DNA from: JAPUIN01 sp041580375 | GTDB taxonomy: Bacteria; Acidobacteriota; Polarisedimenticolia; Gp22-AA2 | Assembly: GCA_041580375.1 (NCBI GenBank) | Contig: JBFGDZ010000051.1 | Coordinates: 1 to 20,244, forward strand | Direction: 5' to 3' | Length of the DNA: 20,244 nt | In this document: positions 1 to 7,467 of the stretch, piece after piece | Layout of the letters: each line of letters opens with the position of its first letter | Numbering within the stretch: position 1 is the first letter of the stretch | The notes under the pieces: model-generated | What the model saw: the letters and a program-made list of their open reading frames with translations, nothing else | Told to the model about the DNA's origin: nothing | Database searches by the model: none | Position numbers and translations under genes: made by a program

Positions 1-499
1 CCGCGTAGGCGCCCTGGCCGATCCCGTACGCACCGAATCTGCCGGCGTCGAGGTCGTCCCGCGTCACGAGGGCATCGATCGCGCCCAGCACGTCGAGACG
101 CTCCTGAATGCCGAGCGAGGACCCTCGGCCTCCGCTCGCGCCGTGACCGCGAAAATCGAACAGCAGGAGCGGATACCCTTGACGGCTCAATGAGACGGCG
201 GTGTTCAGGAGCGCGCTGCGGGAGGAGCCGAGGTCGTGACAGAGCAGGATCGCCGGCCATCCGGGACGGCCGCGGACGAACCACCCCGCGAGCGGCACGC
301 CGTCCGCCGCGTCGAACTCGATCTCCTCGGCCGGCAGGATGAAGTCCTCGGGGTCGATCCGGGTCGTGGACCGCGCCGGATGCGTCACGGCGTGGATCAG
401 GGCGATCGAGCCACCGCCCGCGACCGCGATCAGGATGAGGAGGGAGGCGAGCAGGATGCCGGGTCCCGACGACCAGAATGAGCGCTCACCCTCCGCCAT
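1..499 (-). CDS. Membrane-anchored alpha/beta hydrolase, 3' end beyond the window
   Basis: Only the first 166 residues are present; the gene runs off the left edge. The ATG at 499-497 begins a short polar stretch followed by one hydrophobic segment (about residues 14-36), so the protein is probably anchored in the inner membrane with the rest facing the periplasm. The alpha/beta-hydrolase fold is recognised from the strand with CHDLGSS (oxyanion-hole region) and from LLLFDFRGHGASGG. The nucleophile elbow, normally G-x-S-x-G, reads G159-I-G161-Q-G163, so glycine stands at the serine position and ordinary serine-hydrolase activity is doubtful. A TATAGT box on the same strand (514-509) lies so close that the transcript could be nearly leaderless. 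The gene follows uvrC by 26 bp in the same direction. The substrate cannot be deduced. Confidence 0.8.
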   Translation of the reverse strand, partial: MAEGERSFWSSGPGILLASLLILIAVAGGGSIALIHAVTHPARSTTRIDPEDFILPAEEIEFDAADGVPLAGWFVRGRPGWPAILLCHDLGSSRSALLNTAVSLSRQGYPLLLFDFRGHGASGGRGSSLGIQERLDVLGAIDALVTRDDLDAGRFGAYGIGQGAYA

Positions 500-508
500 G
501 GCGGCGCG

Positions 509-514
509 ACTATA
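509..514 (-). promoter_or_regulatory. Possible -10 box just upstream of the hydrolase start
   Basis: TATAGT on the minus strand differs from the sigma-70 consensus at one position. Its predicted start point falls only a few bases from the ATG at 499, which would give a nearly leaderless mRNA; no Shine-Dalgarno sequence is visible. No convincing -35 is seen in the end of uvrC, so this is weak. Confidence 0.3.
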
Positions 515-525
515 GCATAGCCCCC

Positions 526-2337
526 TCAGCCGGCAGGGTGCCCGAACCGGGCCCGGATCCGTTCCGCCAGTCCGCGCCCGACCGCATCCGCCAGCTCCTC
601 CAGCGGTGCCTCGCGCACTCCGCGCAGGGATCCGAAGCGCCGCAGAAGCAGCCTGGCCCGGCGCGGCCCGACCCCCCGGATTCCGGTCAGCTCGGTGGCG
701 ATCGTCCGGCGCTCGCGGACGCGGCGGTGGAAGGAGATGGCGAACCGGTGCGCTTCGTCCCGGATCCTCTGCACGAGATGGAGCACGGGGGAATCATGCG
801 GAATGCGGATCGAGTCCCGCCGCCCGTCCAGGTAGATCGTCTCCTCCCTCTTGGCCAGGCTCGCCACTTGAAGGTGGCCGAGCCCGAGCCGCTCGAGCAC
901 CGCCACCGCCGAGGAGAGCTGCCCCCGTCCTCCGTCGATCAGCACCAGGTCCGGCAGCGGCTTCTCCTCCTTCAGCAGACGGACATAGCGCCTGCCGACG
1001 ACCTCGGCCATGGCGGCGAAATCGTCGTTCCCGCCCGACGTCCGGACGCGGAAGCGGCGGTAGTCGGCGCGCTTCGGGCGGCCCCCTTCCCACACGACGA
1101 GCGAGGCCACCGGGTCCGAGCCCTGTATGTGCGAGATGTCGAAGCACTCGATGCGGTGCGGCGGCTCGTCCAGTCCCAGGATCTCCTGCAGCCCCTCCAG
1201 GATCTCCACGCCGTGCGTGTGAGGCGCGCGGAACATCGCGTCGAAGGTGAGGCGAGCGTTCTTCTCCACGGTGCGCAGGAACTCGCGGCGCGTGCCCCGC
1301 CGCGGCACGCGGATGGCGACGCGGGATCCCTTCCTCGCGGACAGCCACTCCTCCAGGACCTCCCGGGAGGCCGGCTCGACCGGCACGAAGATCGTGGCGG
1401 GAACGTGATCGAGGCTGCCGTAATAGCGCTCGATGGACGACGCGAGGAACGCCGGATCGTCCTCCCGGATTCCCTCCAGGGAGAGCTCACGGCGCGCCTG
1501 CACGTGCCCCTCGCGCATCTGGAAGATCTGCACCGAGGCGATCGGACCCTCGCGCGCAAACGCCACGAAGTCCTGCTCCTCCAGTCCGACCGAGACCACC
1601 GCCTGCCGGTCGGACATGCGCTCGACCGTGCGGATGAGGTCGCGGTAGTTGGCGGCGGCTTCGAAACGCTCCCGGCGCGAGGCCTCGCGCATCTTGTTCG
1701 TCAGCCGATCCACGAGATCCCGCGCGCGCCCCTCGAGGAACAGGCGTGCGTCGTGCACGGCCTGCGCGTACTCCTCGTCCTCGACGAGGCCGGCGCACGG
1801 GCCGAGGCACTGGTTCAGCTGGTAGAGCAGGCACGGGCGGGGCCGCTTCCCGTCGAGGTGCTCGTAGCAGGTCGCCACCTTGAAGTGACGGGCCACCATC
1901 TGGATCGTCCTGCGGGCCGCGCTGGCGGGCAGGTAGGGCCCGAAGTAGGCGTTGCCGTCCAGTCGCGCCCGGCGGACGAGCACGACGCGCGGGAAGCGCT
2001 CGGTGGAGGTCAGCTTCAGGTACGGGAAGTTCTTGTCGTCGCGGAGGCGGATGTTGTAGCGGGGTCTCTCCTTCTTGATGATGCTGTTCTCGAGGATGAG
2101 CGCTTCCACCTCGGTCCGCGTGACGATGGTCTCCAGATCGTGAATCTCGGCGAGGAGCGCGTCGGTCTTCGGCTCGCCTCCCGCCGCGTCCTGGAAATAA
2201 GAGCGCACGCGGCTTCTGAGCGACTTCGCCTTGCCGACGTAGATGACCCGGTTTTTCCGATCGCGATACAGATAGACGCCGGGCGCCTCCGGGAGATCGT
2301 CCAGCTTTAGGCGGGCCGGCGAGGGGTCGCTGCTCAT
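526..2337 (-). CDS. uvrC: UvrABC excinuclease subunit C
   Basis: The 603-residue product makes the dual incisions of nucleotide excision repair after UvrB has been loaded on damaged DNA. The GIY-YIG nuclease domain is at the N terminus (GVYLY 20-24, IYVGKA 32-37). Four cysteines, C157, C169, C177 and C181, have the C-x11-C-x7-C-x3-C spacing of the UvrC iron-sulfur cluster known from Escherichia coli. A UVR domain for UvrB binding lies near 208-243 (RRERFEAAANYRDLI). The RNase H-like endonuclease half shows ECFDISH near 397-403 and IDGGRGQ, with D468. A tandem helix-hairpin-helix region (GIRGVGPRRARLLL) ends the protein. Length and domain order are normal. The ATG at 2337 is chosen because the family's conserved N terminus starts about 15 residues later; the frame stays open upstream, but that part overlaps uvrB. 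It lies 11 bp after uvrB and is probably cotranscribed. Confidence 0.97.
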   Translation of the reverse strand: MSSDPSPARLKLDDLPEAPGVYLYRDRKNRVIYVGKAKSLRSRVRSYFQDAAGGEPKTDALLAEIHDLETIVTRTEVEALILENSIIKKERPRYNIRLRDDKNFPYLKLTSTERFPRVVLVRRARLDGNAYFGPYLPASAARRTIQMVARHFKVATCYEHLDGKRPRPCLLYQLNQCLGPCAGLVEDEEYAQAVHDARLFLEGRARDLVDRLTNKMREASRRERFEAAANYRDLIRTVERMSDRQAVVSVGLEEQDFVAFAREGPIASVQIFQMREGHVQARRELSLEGIREDDPAFLASSIERYYGSLDHVPATIFVPVEPASREVLEEWLSARKGSRVAIRVPRRGTRREFLRTVEKNARLTFDAMFRAPHTHGVEILEGLQEILGLDEPPHRIECFDISHIQGSDPVASLVVWEGGRPKRADYRRFRVRTSGGNDDFAAMAEVVGRRYVRLLKEEKPLPDLVLIDGGRGQLSSAVAVLERLGLGHLQVASLAKREETIYLDGRRDSIRIPHDSPVLHLVQRIRDEAHRFAISFHRRVRERRTIATELTGIRGVGPRRARLLLRRFGSLRGVREAPLEELADAVGRGLAERIRARFGHPAG

Positions 2338-2348
2338 GGCGTCCGGGC

Positions 2349-4349
2349 TCAGGCGCTGGCCAGCACGAGGACCTTGCGCAGGTAATGGATGCGATCGCGC
2401 AGCGCGGCGGCCTCCTCGAAGCGCAGGGCCTCGGCGGCGCGGTGCATCTCCGCCTGAAGCGTCTCGATGTCGGACTCGATCTCGGCGGGGCTCTTGCCGG
2501 CCTCCTCGCCTTCCGCCACCTCCACGGGGATCTTCAGATAGTCGGCCTCGTACACGCTCCCGAGAACCTCGTCGATCGCCTTGACGATCGTCTCGGGCGT
2601 GATCCCGTGCCGGCGGTTGTAATCGCCCTGCAGGGTTCTCCGGCGCTTCGTCTCGCCGATGGCCGCCTTCATCGAGTCCGTGATCCGATCGGCGTACATC
2701 AGGACCCGCCCCCGCACGTTCCGCGCAGCGCGCCCGCACGTCTGGATGAGCGAGCCGGCGCTGCGCAGGTAGCCCTCCTTGTCGGCGTCCAGGATCGCCA
2801 CGAGCGAGACCTCCGGGAGATCCAGCCCCTCGCGAAGCAGATTCACGCCGACGAGCACGTCGAACTCCCCCTTCCGCAGATTGCGCAGGATCCCCACGCG
2901 CTCGAGGGTGTCGATGTCGGAGTGCAGGTACTGCACCCGCACACCCACCTCCGCGTAGTAGCGGCTCAGCTCCTCCGCCATCCGCTTGGTGAGCGTCGTC
3001 ACCAGCACGCGCTCACCGCTCTCGACCCGGCCCCGGATCTCGTGCAGCAGATCGTCCACCTGGCTCGCGACCGGCCGCACCTCGATCTCGGGATCCATCA
3101 GGCCCGTCGGGCGGATGACCTGCTCGACGACCTCCCCTCCCGACTTCTCCAGCTCGTACGGCCCCGGCGTGGCCGAGACGTAGATCCGCTGGCCCGCTCG
3201 CGTCTCGAACTCCTCGAACTGCAGGGGCCGGTTGTCGATCGCCGAAGGCAGCCGGAACCCGTACTCGACGAGCGTCGTCTTGCGGGATCGATCGCCCCAG
3301 TACATGCCGCGCAGCTGGGGAACGGTGACGTGGCTCTCGTCCAGGATGATGAGGTGATCCTTGGGCAGGTAGTCCATCAGCGTGGGCGGCGGCTCCCCGG
3401 GATTCCGTCCGGTCAGATGGCGGGAGTAGTTCTCGATCCCCTGGCAGTAGCCGATCTCCTTGATCATCTCCAGGTCGAACATGGTCCGCTGATGGAGACG
3501 CTGCGCCTCCAGCAGCTTGCTTTTCGCCTCGAGCTCCCCGAGCCGCTCCTTGAGCTCCTCCTTGATCGCCTCGACGGCGCGGAGCAGATGATCGCGCGGC
3601 GTGACGTAGTGCGAGTTCGGATAGATCGGTATCCGGTCCAGCCGTCGGATGACGCTCCCGCGCACCGGGTCGATCGCCGAGACCGATTCGATCTCGTCGC
3701 CGAACAGCTCGATCCGCACGGCGAACTCCTCGTAGGACGGAAAAATCTCCACGACGTCGCCGCGCACCCTGAACTTGCCGCGCTCGAGATCGAACGTCGT
3801 CCTCGCGTACTGGATCTCGACCAGCTTGCGCAGCATCGCGTCGCGGTCGATCGACGTCCCCGGCTCCAGCAGGACCATCATGCCGTGGTAGGCCTCGGGC
3901 GAGCCGAGCCCGTAGATGCAGGAGACCGACGCCACGATGACGACGTCCCGCCGCTCGAACAGCGAGCGCGTCGCCGAGTGGCGCAGGCGGTCGATCTCGT
4001 CGTTGATCGTCGCTTCCTTCTCGATGTAGGTGTCGCTCTGCGGGACGTAGGCCTCGGGCTGGTAGTAGTCATAATAGGAGACGAAGTACTCGACGGCGTT
4101 GTCCGGAAAAAAGCGCCGGAACTCCTGGTACAGCTGCGCCGCCAGCGTCTTGTTGTGGGACAGCACGAGCGTGGGACGCTCCACGGCCTCGATCACCTTC
4201 GCCATCGTGAAGGTCTTGCCGCTCCCCGTCACGCCGAGCAGGACCTGGTGCTTGCGGTTCGAGCGCAGGCCCTCGGTCAGGCGGCGGATCGCCTCCGGCT
4301 GATCCCCGCGGGGTTCGAACGTGGTCTCGAGCCGGAACAGACCGGGCAT
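2349..4349 (-). CDS. uvrB: UvrABC excinuclease subunit B
   Basis: The 666-residue protein is the damage-verifying helicase-like subunit of the UvrABC system. It has Walker A GVTGSGKT at 39-46, the damage-probing beta-hairpin region (SYYDYYQPEAYVP) followed by IEKEATINDEIDRLRHSATRSL, a DESH Walker B motif (LIILDESHVTVPQL), helicase motif VI (QTCGRAARN) and a C-terminal UVR motif (ALRFEEAAALRDRI) that contacts UvrC. All key motifs are intact and the length matches the family (about 670). The ATG at 4349 is preceded by a good GGAGGA Shine-Dalgarno sequence about nine bases upstream, which settles the start; the frame remains open further upstream but is not family-like there. It precedes uvrC by 11 bp, so the two incision partners form a minus-strand operon. 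uvrA is not in the window. Confidence 0.98.
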   Translation of the reverse strand: MPGLFRLETTFEPRGDQPEAIRRLTEGLRSNRKHQVLLGVTGSGKTFTMAKVIEAVERPTLVLSHNKTLAAQLYQEFRRFFPDNAVEYFVSYYDYYQPEAYVPQSDTYIEKEATINDEIDRLRHSATRSLFERRDVVIVASVSCIYGLGSPEAYHGMMVLLEPGTSIDRDAMLRKLVEIQYARTTFDLERGKFRVRGDVVEIFPSYEEFAVRIELFGDEIESVSAIDPVRGSVIRRLDRIPIYPNSHYVTPRDHLLRAVEAIKEELKERLGELEAKSKLLEAQRLHQRTMFDLEMIKEIGYCQGIENYSRHLTGRNPGEPPPTLMDYLPKDHLIILDESHVTVPQLRGMYWGDRSRKTTLVEYGFRLPSAIDNRPLQFEEFETRAGQRIYVSATPGPYELEKSGGEVVEQVIRPTGLMDPEIEVRPVASQVDDLLHEIRGRVESGERVLVTTLTKRMAEELSRYYAEVGVRVQYLHSDIDTLERVGILRNLRKGEFDVLVGVNLLREGLDLPEVSLVAILDADKEGYLRSAGSLIQTCGRAARNVRGRVLMYADRITDSMKAAIGETKRRRTLQGDYNRRHGITPETIVKAIDEVLGSVYEADYLKIPVEVAEGEEAGKSPAEIESDIETLQAEMHRAAEALRFEEAAALRDRIHYLRKVLVLASA

Positions 4350-4415
4350 CGTGTCTCGATTCCTCCGAGCGGCCTCGCGGCACGGGACGCCGCCGCGGCG
4401 CGGCCGCGCTCGTTC

Positions 4416-4421
4416 ATGATA
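4416..4421 (-). promoter_or_regulatory. Possible -10 box for the uvrBC operon
   Basis: TATCAT on the minus strand lies in the 90-base gap between the divergent uvrB and HPr-kinase-like genes. No clear -35 was found, and no LexA-type palindrome was recognised here, so DNA-damage control of uvrB is not supported by the sequence. Confidence 0.25.
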
Positions 4422-4436
4422 AGCGAAGCCGGATGG

Positions 4437-4442
4437 TAGTAT
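4437..4442 (+). promoter_or_regulatory. Extended -10 promoter candidate for the HPr-kinase-like gene
   Basis: TAGTAT preceded by TG and one base (TG at 4434-4435) forms an extended -10 element. A weak TTCATG sits 18 bases upstream. The box overlaps the ATG at 4441, so if it is used the real start of the following gene must be the ATG at 4477. Confidence 0.4.
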
Positions 4443-4476
4443 GGAGCCTTTCGCTCTCTCGCGAGGTGTCCCGCGC

Positions 4477-5382
4477 ATGCATGATCGCTTCAGGACGGCG
4501 CCTCCTCCCGTGGAGGAGTTCCCGCGCCTCGGCAGTCGCGCCGGGGACGTCTCGCTCCGGCTCTCGCTCGAGGAGGTCGCCATCGAGCTGGACGGGCTGC
4601 CCGCCGACCTCGCCGAGCGATTGCGGGAGCGCCACGGTCCCTGGCTGGGCCCCGTGTCCGGCGCCGGGCGGCCGCTGAGAATCGAGGTGCTCTCCGCGCC
4701 GGTCGACTACTTCGTCGAGCCCGGGTTCGCGCGCGCCCCCGAGCCGTATCGCGTCCTGACGGCCCTCGACGGCGCCCTGTTCCGCTCCGTCTCCTACGTC
4801 TTCGCATCGTGGATCGACGTCGAGCGTCGGATCGGCCAGGTGGCACTCGGCCGCGGGTCGCTCGATCCAGCCCCCAGGGCCGTGGAGAACTTCCTGCGCG
4901 GATGCGTGGCCTGGCTGGCCCTCGCCGAGAACGGCCTGTTCGTCCATTCGGCCAGCATCGTCCTCCGGGACCGCTGCCATCTGTTCTACGGCCCCACGCG
5001 TGCGGGCAAGTCGACCCTCGCCGCGATGAGCAGCCGCGGCCGCGTCATCAGCGACGATCTGACGCTGCTGCTGCGGCGCCCGGAGGGACTCGTCGCCGTG
5101 GGCTCCCCGTTCCGCGGCACGTACGCCGGCGGCCCCCCGGTGGTCGGCACCTTTCCCGTCGCCGCCTTCTACCGGCTCAGAAAGGACGCGATGACCGAGG
5201 TGCGGCCCTGCGACGCCGGCTGCTTCGCCGATCTCCTCGGCAACCTTCCCTACGTCGTCGAACAGCTGCCTCGCCGGCCCGACATCATCGACACGGTGCG
5301 ATCCCGCGTCGCCGGACTGCCGTTCCACTACCTGCATTTTCTCAAGGATGCCGATTTCTGGCCGGCGATCGAGGCCGCCTAG
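4477..5382 (+). CDS. HPr kinase/phosphorylase-related P-loop ATPase
   Basis: The 301-residue product resembles the catalytic domain of HprK and of HprK-related kinases found in peptide-modification clusters. Near the middle it reads VHSASI, then P-loop GPTRAGKST (172-180), then ISDDLT, the order seen in HprK (a His-containing strand, P-loop, and an acidic pair for metal). The first 150 residues match nothing I recognise. The HprK-specific C-terminal signature for HPr dephosphorylation is not evident, and no HPr or PTS gene is nearby, so the substrate is unknown. The ATG at 4477 is preferred because GAGGTG lies eight bases upstream; ATG 4441, adding 12 residues, is the alternative. The stop shares the bases CTAG with the stop of the convergent methyltransferase fusion, so the two 3' ends overlap by 4 bp. 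Confidence 0.72.
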   Translation: MHDRFRTAPPPVEEFPRLGSRAGDVSLRLSLEEVAIELDGLPADLAERLRERHGPWLGPVSGAGRPLRIEVLSAPVDYFVEPGFARAPEPYRVLTALDGALFRSVSYVFASWIDVERRIGQVALGRGSLDPAPRAVENFLRGCVAWLALAENGLFVHSASIVLRDRCHLFYGPTRAGKSTLAAMSSRGRVISDDLTLLLRRPEGLVAVGSPFRGTYAGGPPVVGTFPVAAFYRLRKDAMTEVRPCDAGCFADLLGNLPYVVEQLPRRPDIIDTVRSRVAGLPFHYLHFLKDADFWPAIEAA

Positions 5383-6533
5383 AATCCGGTCGCCATGAAG
5401 TGTCCCCTCCCCCGTCTCCGAACGCACCGGAACCCGGCCTCGCGCGCCTCGCGCCTGACCTGTCCCGCGAAGAACAGGTGCGTGAAAGACAGACCGATCG
5501 GGCCCCGCGGGGTCATGAAGCGCGTGTACCAGTCGCCGAACTCGGCCGATGATCCGCGGGCCCGGCGCAGGGCCCAGGGCACCGCGACCTGGAGCAGTCT
5601 CGCCGGCCCGTCGACGAGGGCGGCGCTGAAGACGATCGTTCCGCCCGGCTCGAGATGGCGGCCGAGGCGGTGGAGCGCCCCGATCCGGCGCGCCCGGCCC
5701 GGAATGAACGAATAGACGAGGGGCGTGATGAACGCGGCGTCGAAGCGACGGGGGGCGAGATCGAGCGCGCTCATGTCGGCGCGGAATACCTCGATGGAGA
5801 CTCCCGACGATGCGGCGCTCCGGCGACTGGCCTCGACCATGGAGGCGAGCACGTCGAAACCCGTCACCCGATAGCCCGCGCGCGCCAGCTGCACCATCTC
5901 TCCGCCGGCGCCGCACCCCGCGATCAGGACGGACCCGCCGGGAGGGATGGCCGACCTGAGCAGAGAGCCGGCCGTCTCGTTCATCGGAACATGGACCATC
6001 GATTCGTAGCTCCGGATCTGCTGGGCGTATTTCTCCCGGACCGATCGCGCCGCGCCGTCGCCGAAATCAGGAACCTGCAGGATCTTGCACCAGGCGTGGC
6101 GCAGGGCCGCCCCGCGGGACCAGAGCGGATAGGTGCGCGCGGCGACCAGGCCGGCCAGCGGCGGCGGGGGCGACGGGCTGACGACCGCTCCGAGGAGCCG
6201 ATCGGGCGCGATCCTAGCCCTTCCCGCGGGGTGCGTGTCGAGACCGGCGACGATCCCGCCTGAAGGCGGGACGCGCAGAACGCGCAGGAGATCGCACCAG
6301 CCCTCGCGCTCGCACAGCATGAAGGCGCCGGGACGCGGTCTCGCCCGGGGATCGACGCGGACGATCGATCCGTTGGCGATCCGGGGCTCGAGGGCGAAGC
6401 CGTTGTAGATCAGGTCGATCGGGCTCCCCCGGCGCAGCAGGATTCGCAGGAGCGCGGCCGAGGCCACGTCCCCGGCCGGCGGCAGGCCGATCGATCGCGG
6501 TAGGACTTGCCCCCAGGGCGAGTGGACCTTCAT
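5379..6533 (-). CDS. S24/S26 peptidase-like domain fused to a SAM-dependent methyltransferase
   Basis: This 384-residue protein has two parts. Residues about 30-120 follow the LexA/signal-peptidase fold pattern: IDLIYNGFALEPRIANGSIVRVDP, then RPGAFML, then LLRVLRV and a late GLDTHPA. The expected catalytic serine (G-x-S-M-x-P) is A47, and the general-base position (His or Lys in K/H-R-V) is L83, so this domain looks catalytically dead. Residues about 165-384 form a class I methyltransferase with motif I VLIAGCGAGGE (202-212), the acidic end of strand 2 at D227, and a plausible post-I DMSALDL. No membrane segment was seen. It starts 16 bp after the upstream glycosyltransferase and is probably in one operon with it; no clear Shine-Dalgarno is visible. 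The methyl acceptor is unknown. The fusion is seen directly; loss of peptidase activity is inferred. Confidence 0.75.
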   Translation of the reverse strand: MKVHSPWGQVLPRSIGLPPAGDVASAALLRILLRRGSPIDLIYNGFALEPRIANGSIVRVDPRARPRPGAFMLCEREGWCDLLRVLRVPPSGGIVAGLDTHPAGRARIAPDRLLGAVVSPSPPPPLAGLVAARTYPLWSRGAALRHAWCKILQVPDFGDGAARSVREKYAQQIRSYESMVHVPMNETAGSLLRSAIPPGGSVLIAGCGAGGEMVQLARAGYRVTGFDVLASMVEASRRSAASSGVSIEVFRADMSALDLAPRRFDAAFITPLVYSFIPGRARRIGALHRLGRHLEPGGTIVFSAALVDGPARLLQVAVPWALRRARGSSAEFGDWYTRFMTPRGPIGLSFTHLFFAGQVRREAREAGFRCVRRRGRGHFMATGF

Positions 6534-6549
6534 GGAGATCGCTTTTCAA

Positions 6550-7302
6550 TCAGCGGATGTCGGGATACTCCGCGCGGAGCCTCTCCGGATCGGCGCCCAG
6601 GGCGTGGCGGATCTTGAGCCAACCGAAACGGGCCGCCGTGCGGACGATGCCGCCGCTCCGCAGGCGGCGCGACGACGTCTCGACGGCGATCGGCAGCGTC
6701 ACCACGCGGCCGTGGCGGCGCAGCGTGCGCGAGAAACGAAGATCCTCGAACAGCGGGATGTCGGGGAATCCACCCGCGGCCTCGTAGGCCGAACGTCTCA
6801 CGAACAGCCCCTGATCCCCGTAATAAATGCCCGTCAGCATCGACCGCGCCGTCGCGTACAGGGAGATGATGCGCAGCAGGGCTCCCCGATCGCGGAACCG
6901 GTGGCGGAAGCCGCCACCGACGACCCGGGGGTCGGCCAGGGCCCGCTCGAGGACTGCGAGCGCCCCCGGCCGCAGGTGCGTGTCGGCGTGCAGGAAGAGG
7001 ATCGCCTCCCCGCGGCAGGCGCGGGCGCCCTCGTTGAGCTGGGCCGCGCGGCCCGGCCGCCCGGAGGCCAGGGCTCTCACCGGCCGCCCGCGCCCCGGCC
7101 AATCGCGCGTCAGGTCTCGAAACCGCTCCACCGTGCCGTCCCGGCTGCCGCCGTCGACGAGCAGCGTCTCGAACGGCGCGGCGCCGCGAAGCGCCGCGAG
7201 GCTCGCGAGGAGACCGGGCAGCGCGGCCGCCTCGTCGAGCGCGGGGATCACGATCGAGAGGAACGGGCGATCGGGGCTTGCATCCCGGGCCGGCGGCATC
7301 AT
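6550..7302 (-). CDS. Family 2 glycosyltransferase, TIGR04283 (arsenosugar-type) family
   Basis: The 250-residue GT-A protein starts with LSIVIPALDEAAALPGLL, followed by LLVDGGSRDGT, GRAAQLNEGA, the metal-binding ILFLHADTHL, and GIYYGDQGLFVRR followed by the ED motif of LFEDLRFSRTL. This motif series is that of the TIGR04283 glycosyltransferases, often annotated as arsenosugar biosynthesis enzymes; members are widespread and the real acceptor is usually unproven. No membrane segment is obvious, so it probably acts in the cytoplasm on an activated sugar. Two adjacent ATGs (7302 and 7299) could serve as start, without a clear Shine-Dalgarno sequence. It is the first gene of a two-gene operon with the S24-like/methyltransferase fusion and diverges from the penicillin-binding protein gene. 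A gene of the partner family TIGR04282 lies about 10 kb away at 17760-18470. Confidence 0.88.
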   Translation of the reverse strand: MMPPARDASPDRPFLSIVIPALDEAAALPGLLASLAALRGAAPFETLLVDGGSRDGTVERFRDLTRDWPGRGRPVRALASGRPGRAAQLNEGARACRGEAILFLHADTHLRPGALAVLERALADPRVVGGGFRHRFRDRGALLRIISLYATARSMLTGIYYGDQGLFVRRSAYEAAGGFPDIPLFEDLRFSRTLRRHGRVVTLPIAVETSSRRLRSGGIVRTAARFGWLKIRHALGADPERLRAEYPDIR

Positions 7303-7369
7303 ATTGAGGAAGCGGTAGTTGCGCCCGACGCGGGAGGGGCCTGCGGGGCGGCCCGAGGGCGACCTTTCG

Positions 7370-7377
7370 TGTATACT
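7370..7377. promoter_or_regulatory. Shared -10 region between divergent glycosyltransferase and PBP1A genes
   Basis: The palindromic core GTATAC gives TATACT (7372-7377) reading rightward and TATACA (7375-7370) reading leftward, so either divergent gene could use it. The leaders would be about 84 and 60 nt. No good -35 was found for either. Just downstream are two palindromes, CTCGA...TCGAG (7376-7392) and CCGGAATCCGG (7395-7405), in operator-like positions for the PBP gene. Confidence 0.35.
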
Positions 7378-7467
7378 CGATGCCGCCTCGAGTGCCGGAA
7401 TCCGGTGAATCCCGCGGGATGACCCCCGCCGGCCCGGAATGACGCGGCGGGTCGATCAGGAGAACCA

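Noticed and set aside
478..2310. Long open frame on the plus strand antisense to uvrC
   Set aside because: It is the mirror of a clear, complete UvrC; its product is rich in Arg, Pro, Gly, His and Leu without a domain, as expected from third-position G+C bias. The same reasoning removes long antisense frames over uvrB, PBP1A, the dehydrogenases and recG.
4350..4440. LexA-type operator upstream of uvrB
   Set aside because: No SOS-box palindrome of a known type was found in the divergent gap; only possible -10 boxes and the uvrB Shine-Dalgarno sequence are visible.
4477..5382. True HprK (HPr kinase/phosphorylase)
   Set aside because: The P-loop region agrees, but the rest, including the HprK C-terminal signature, is not evident and no HPr gene is nearby; only relatedness to the family is claimed.
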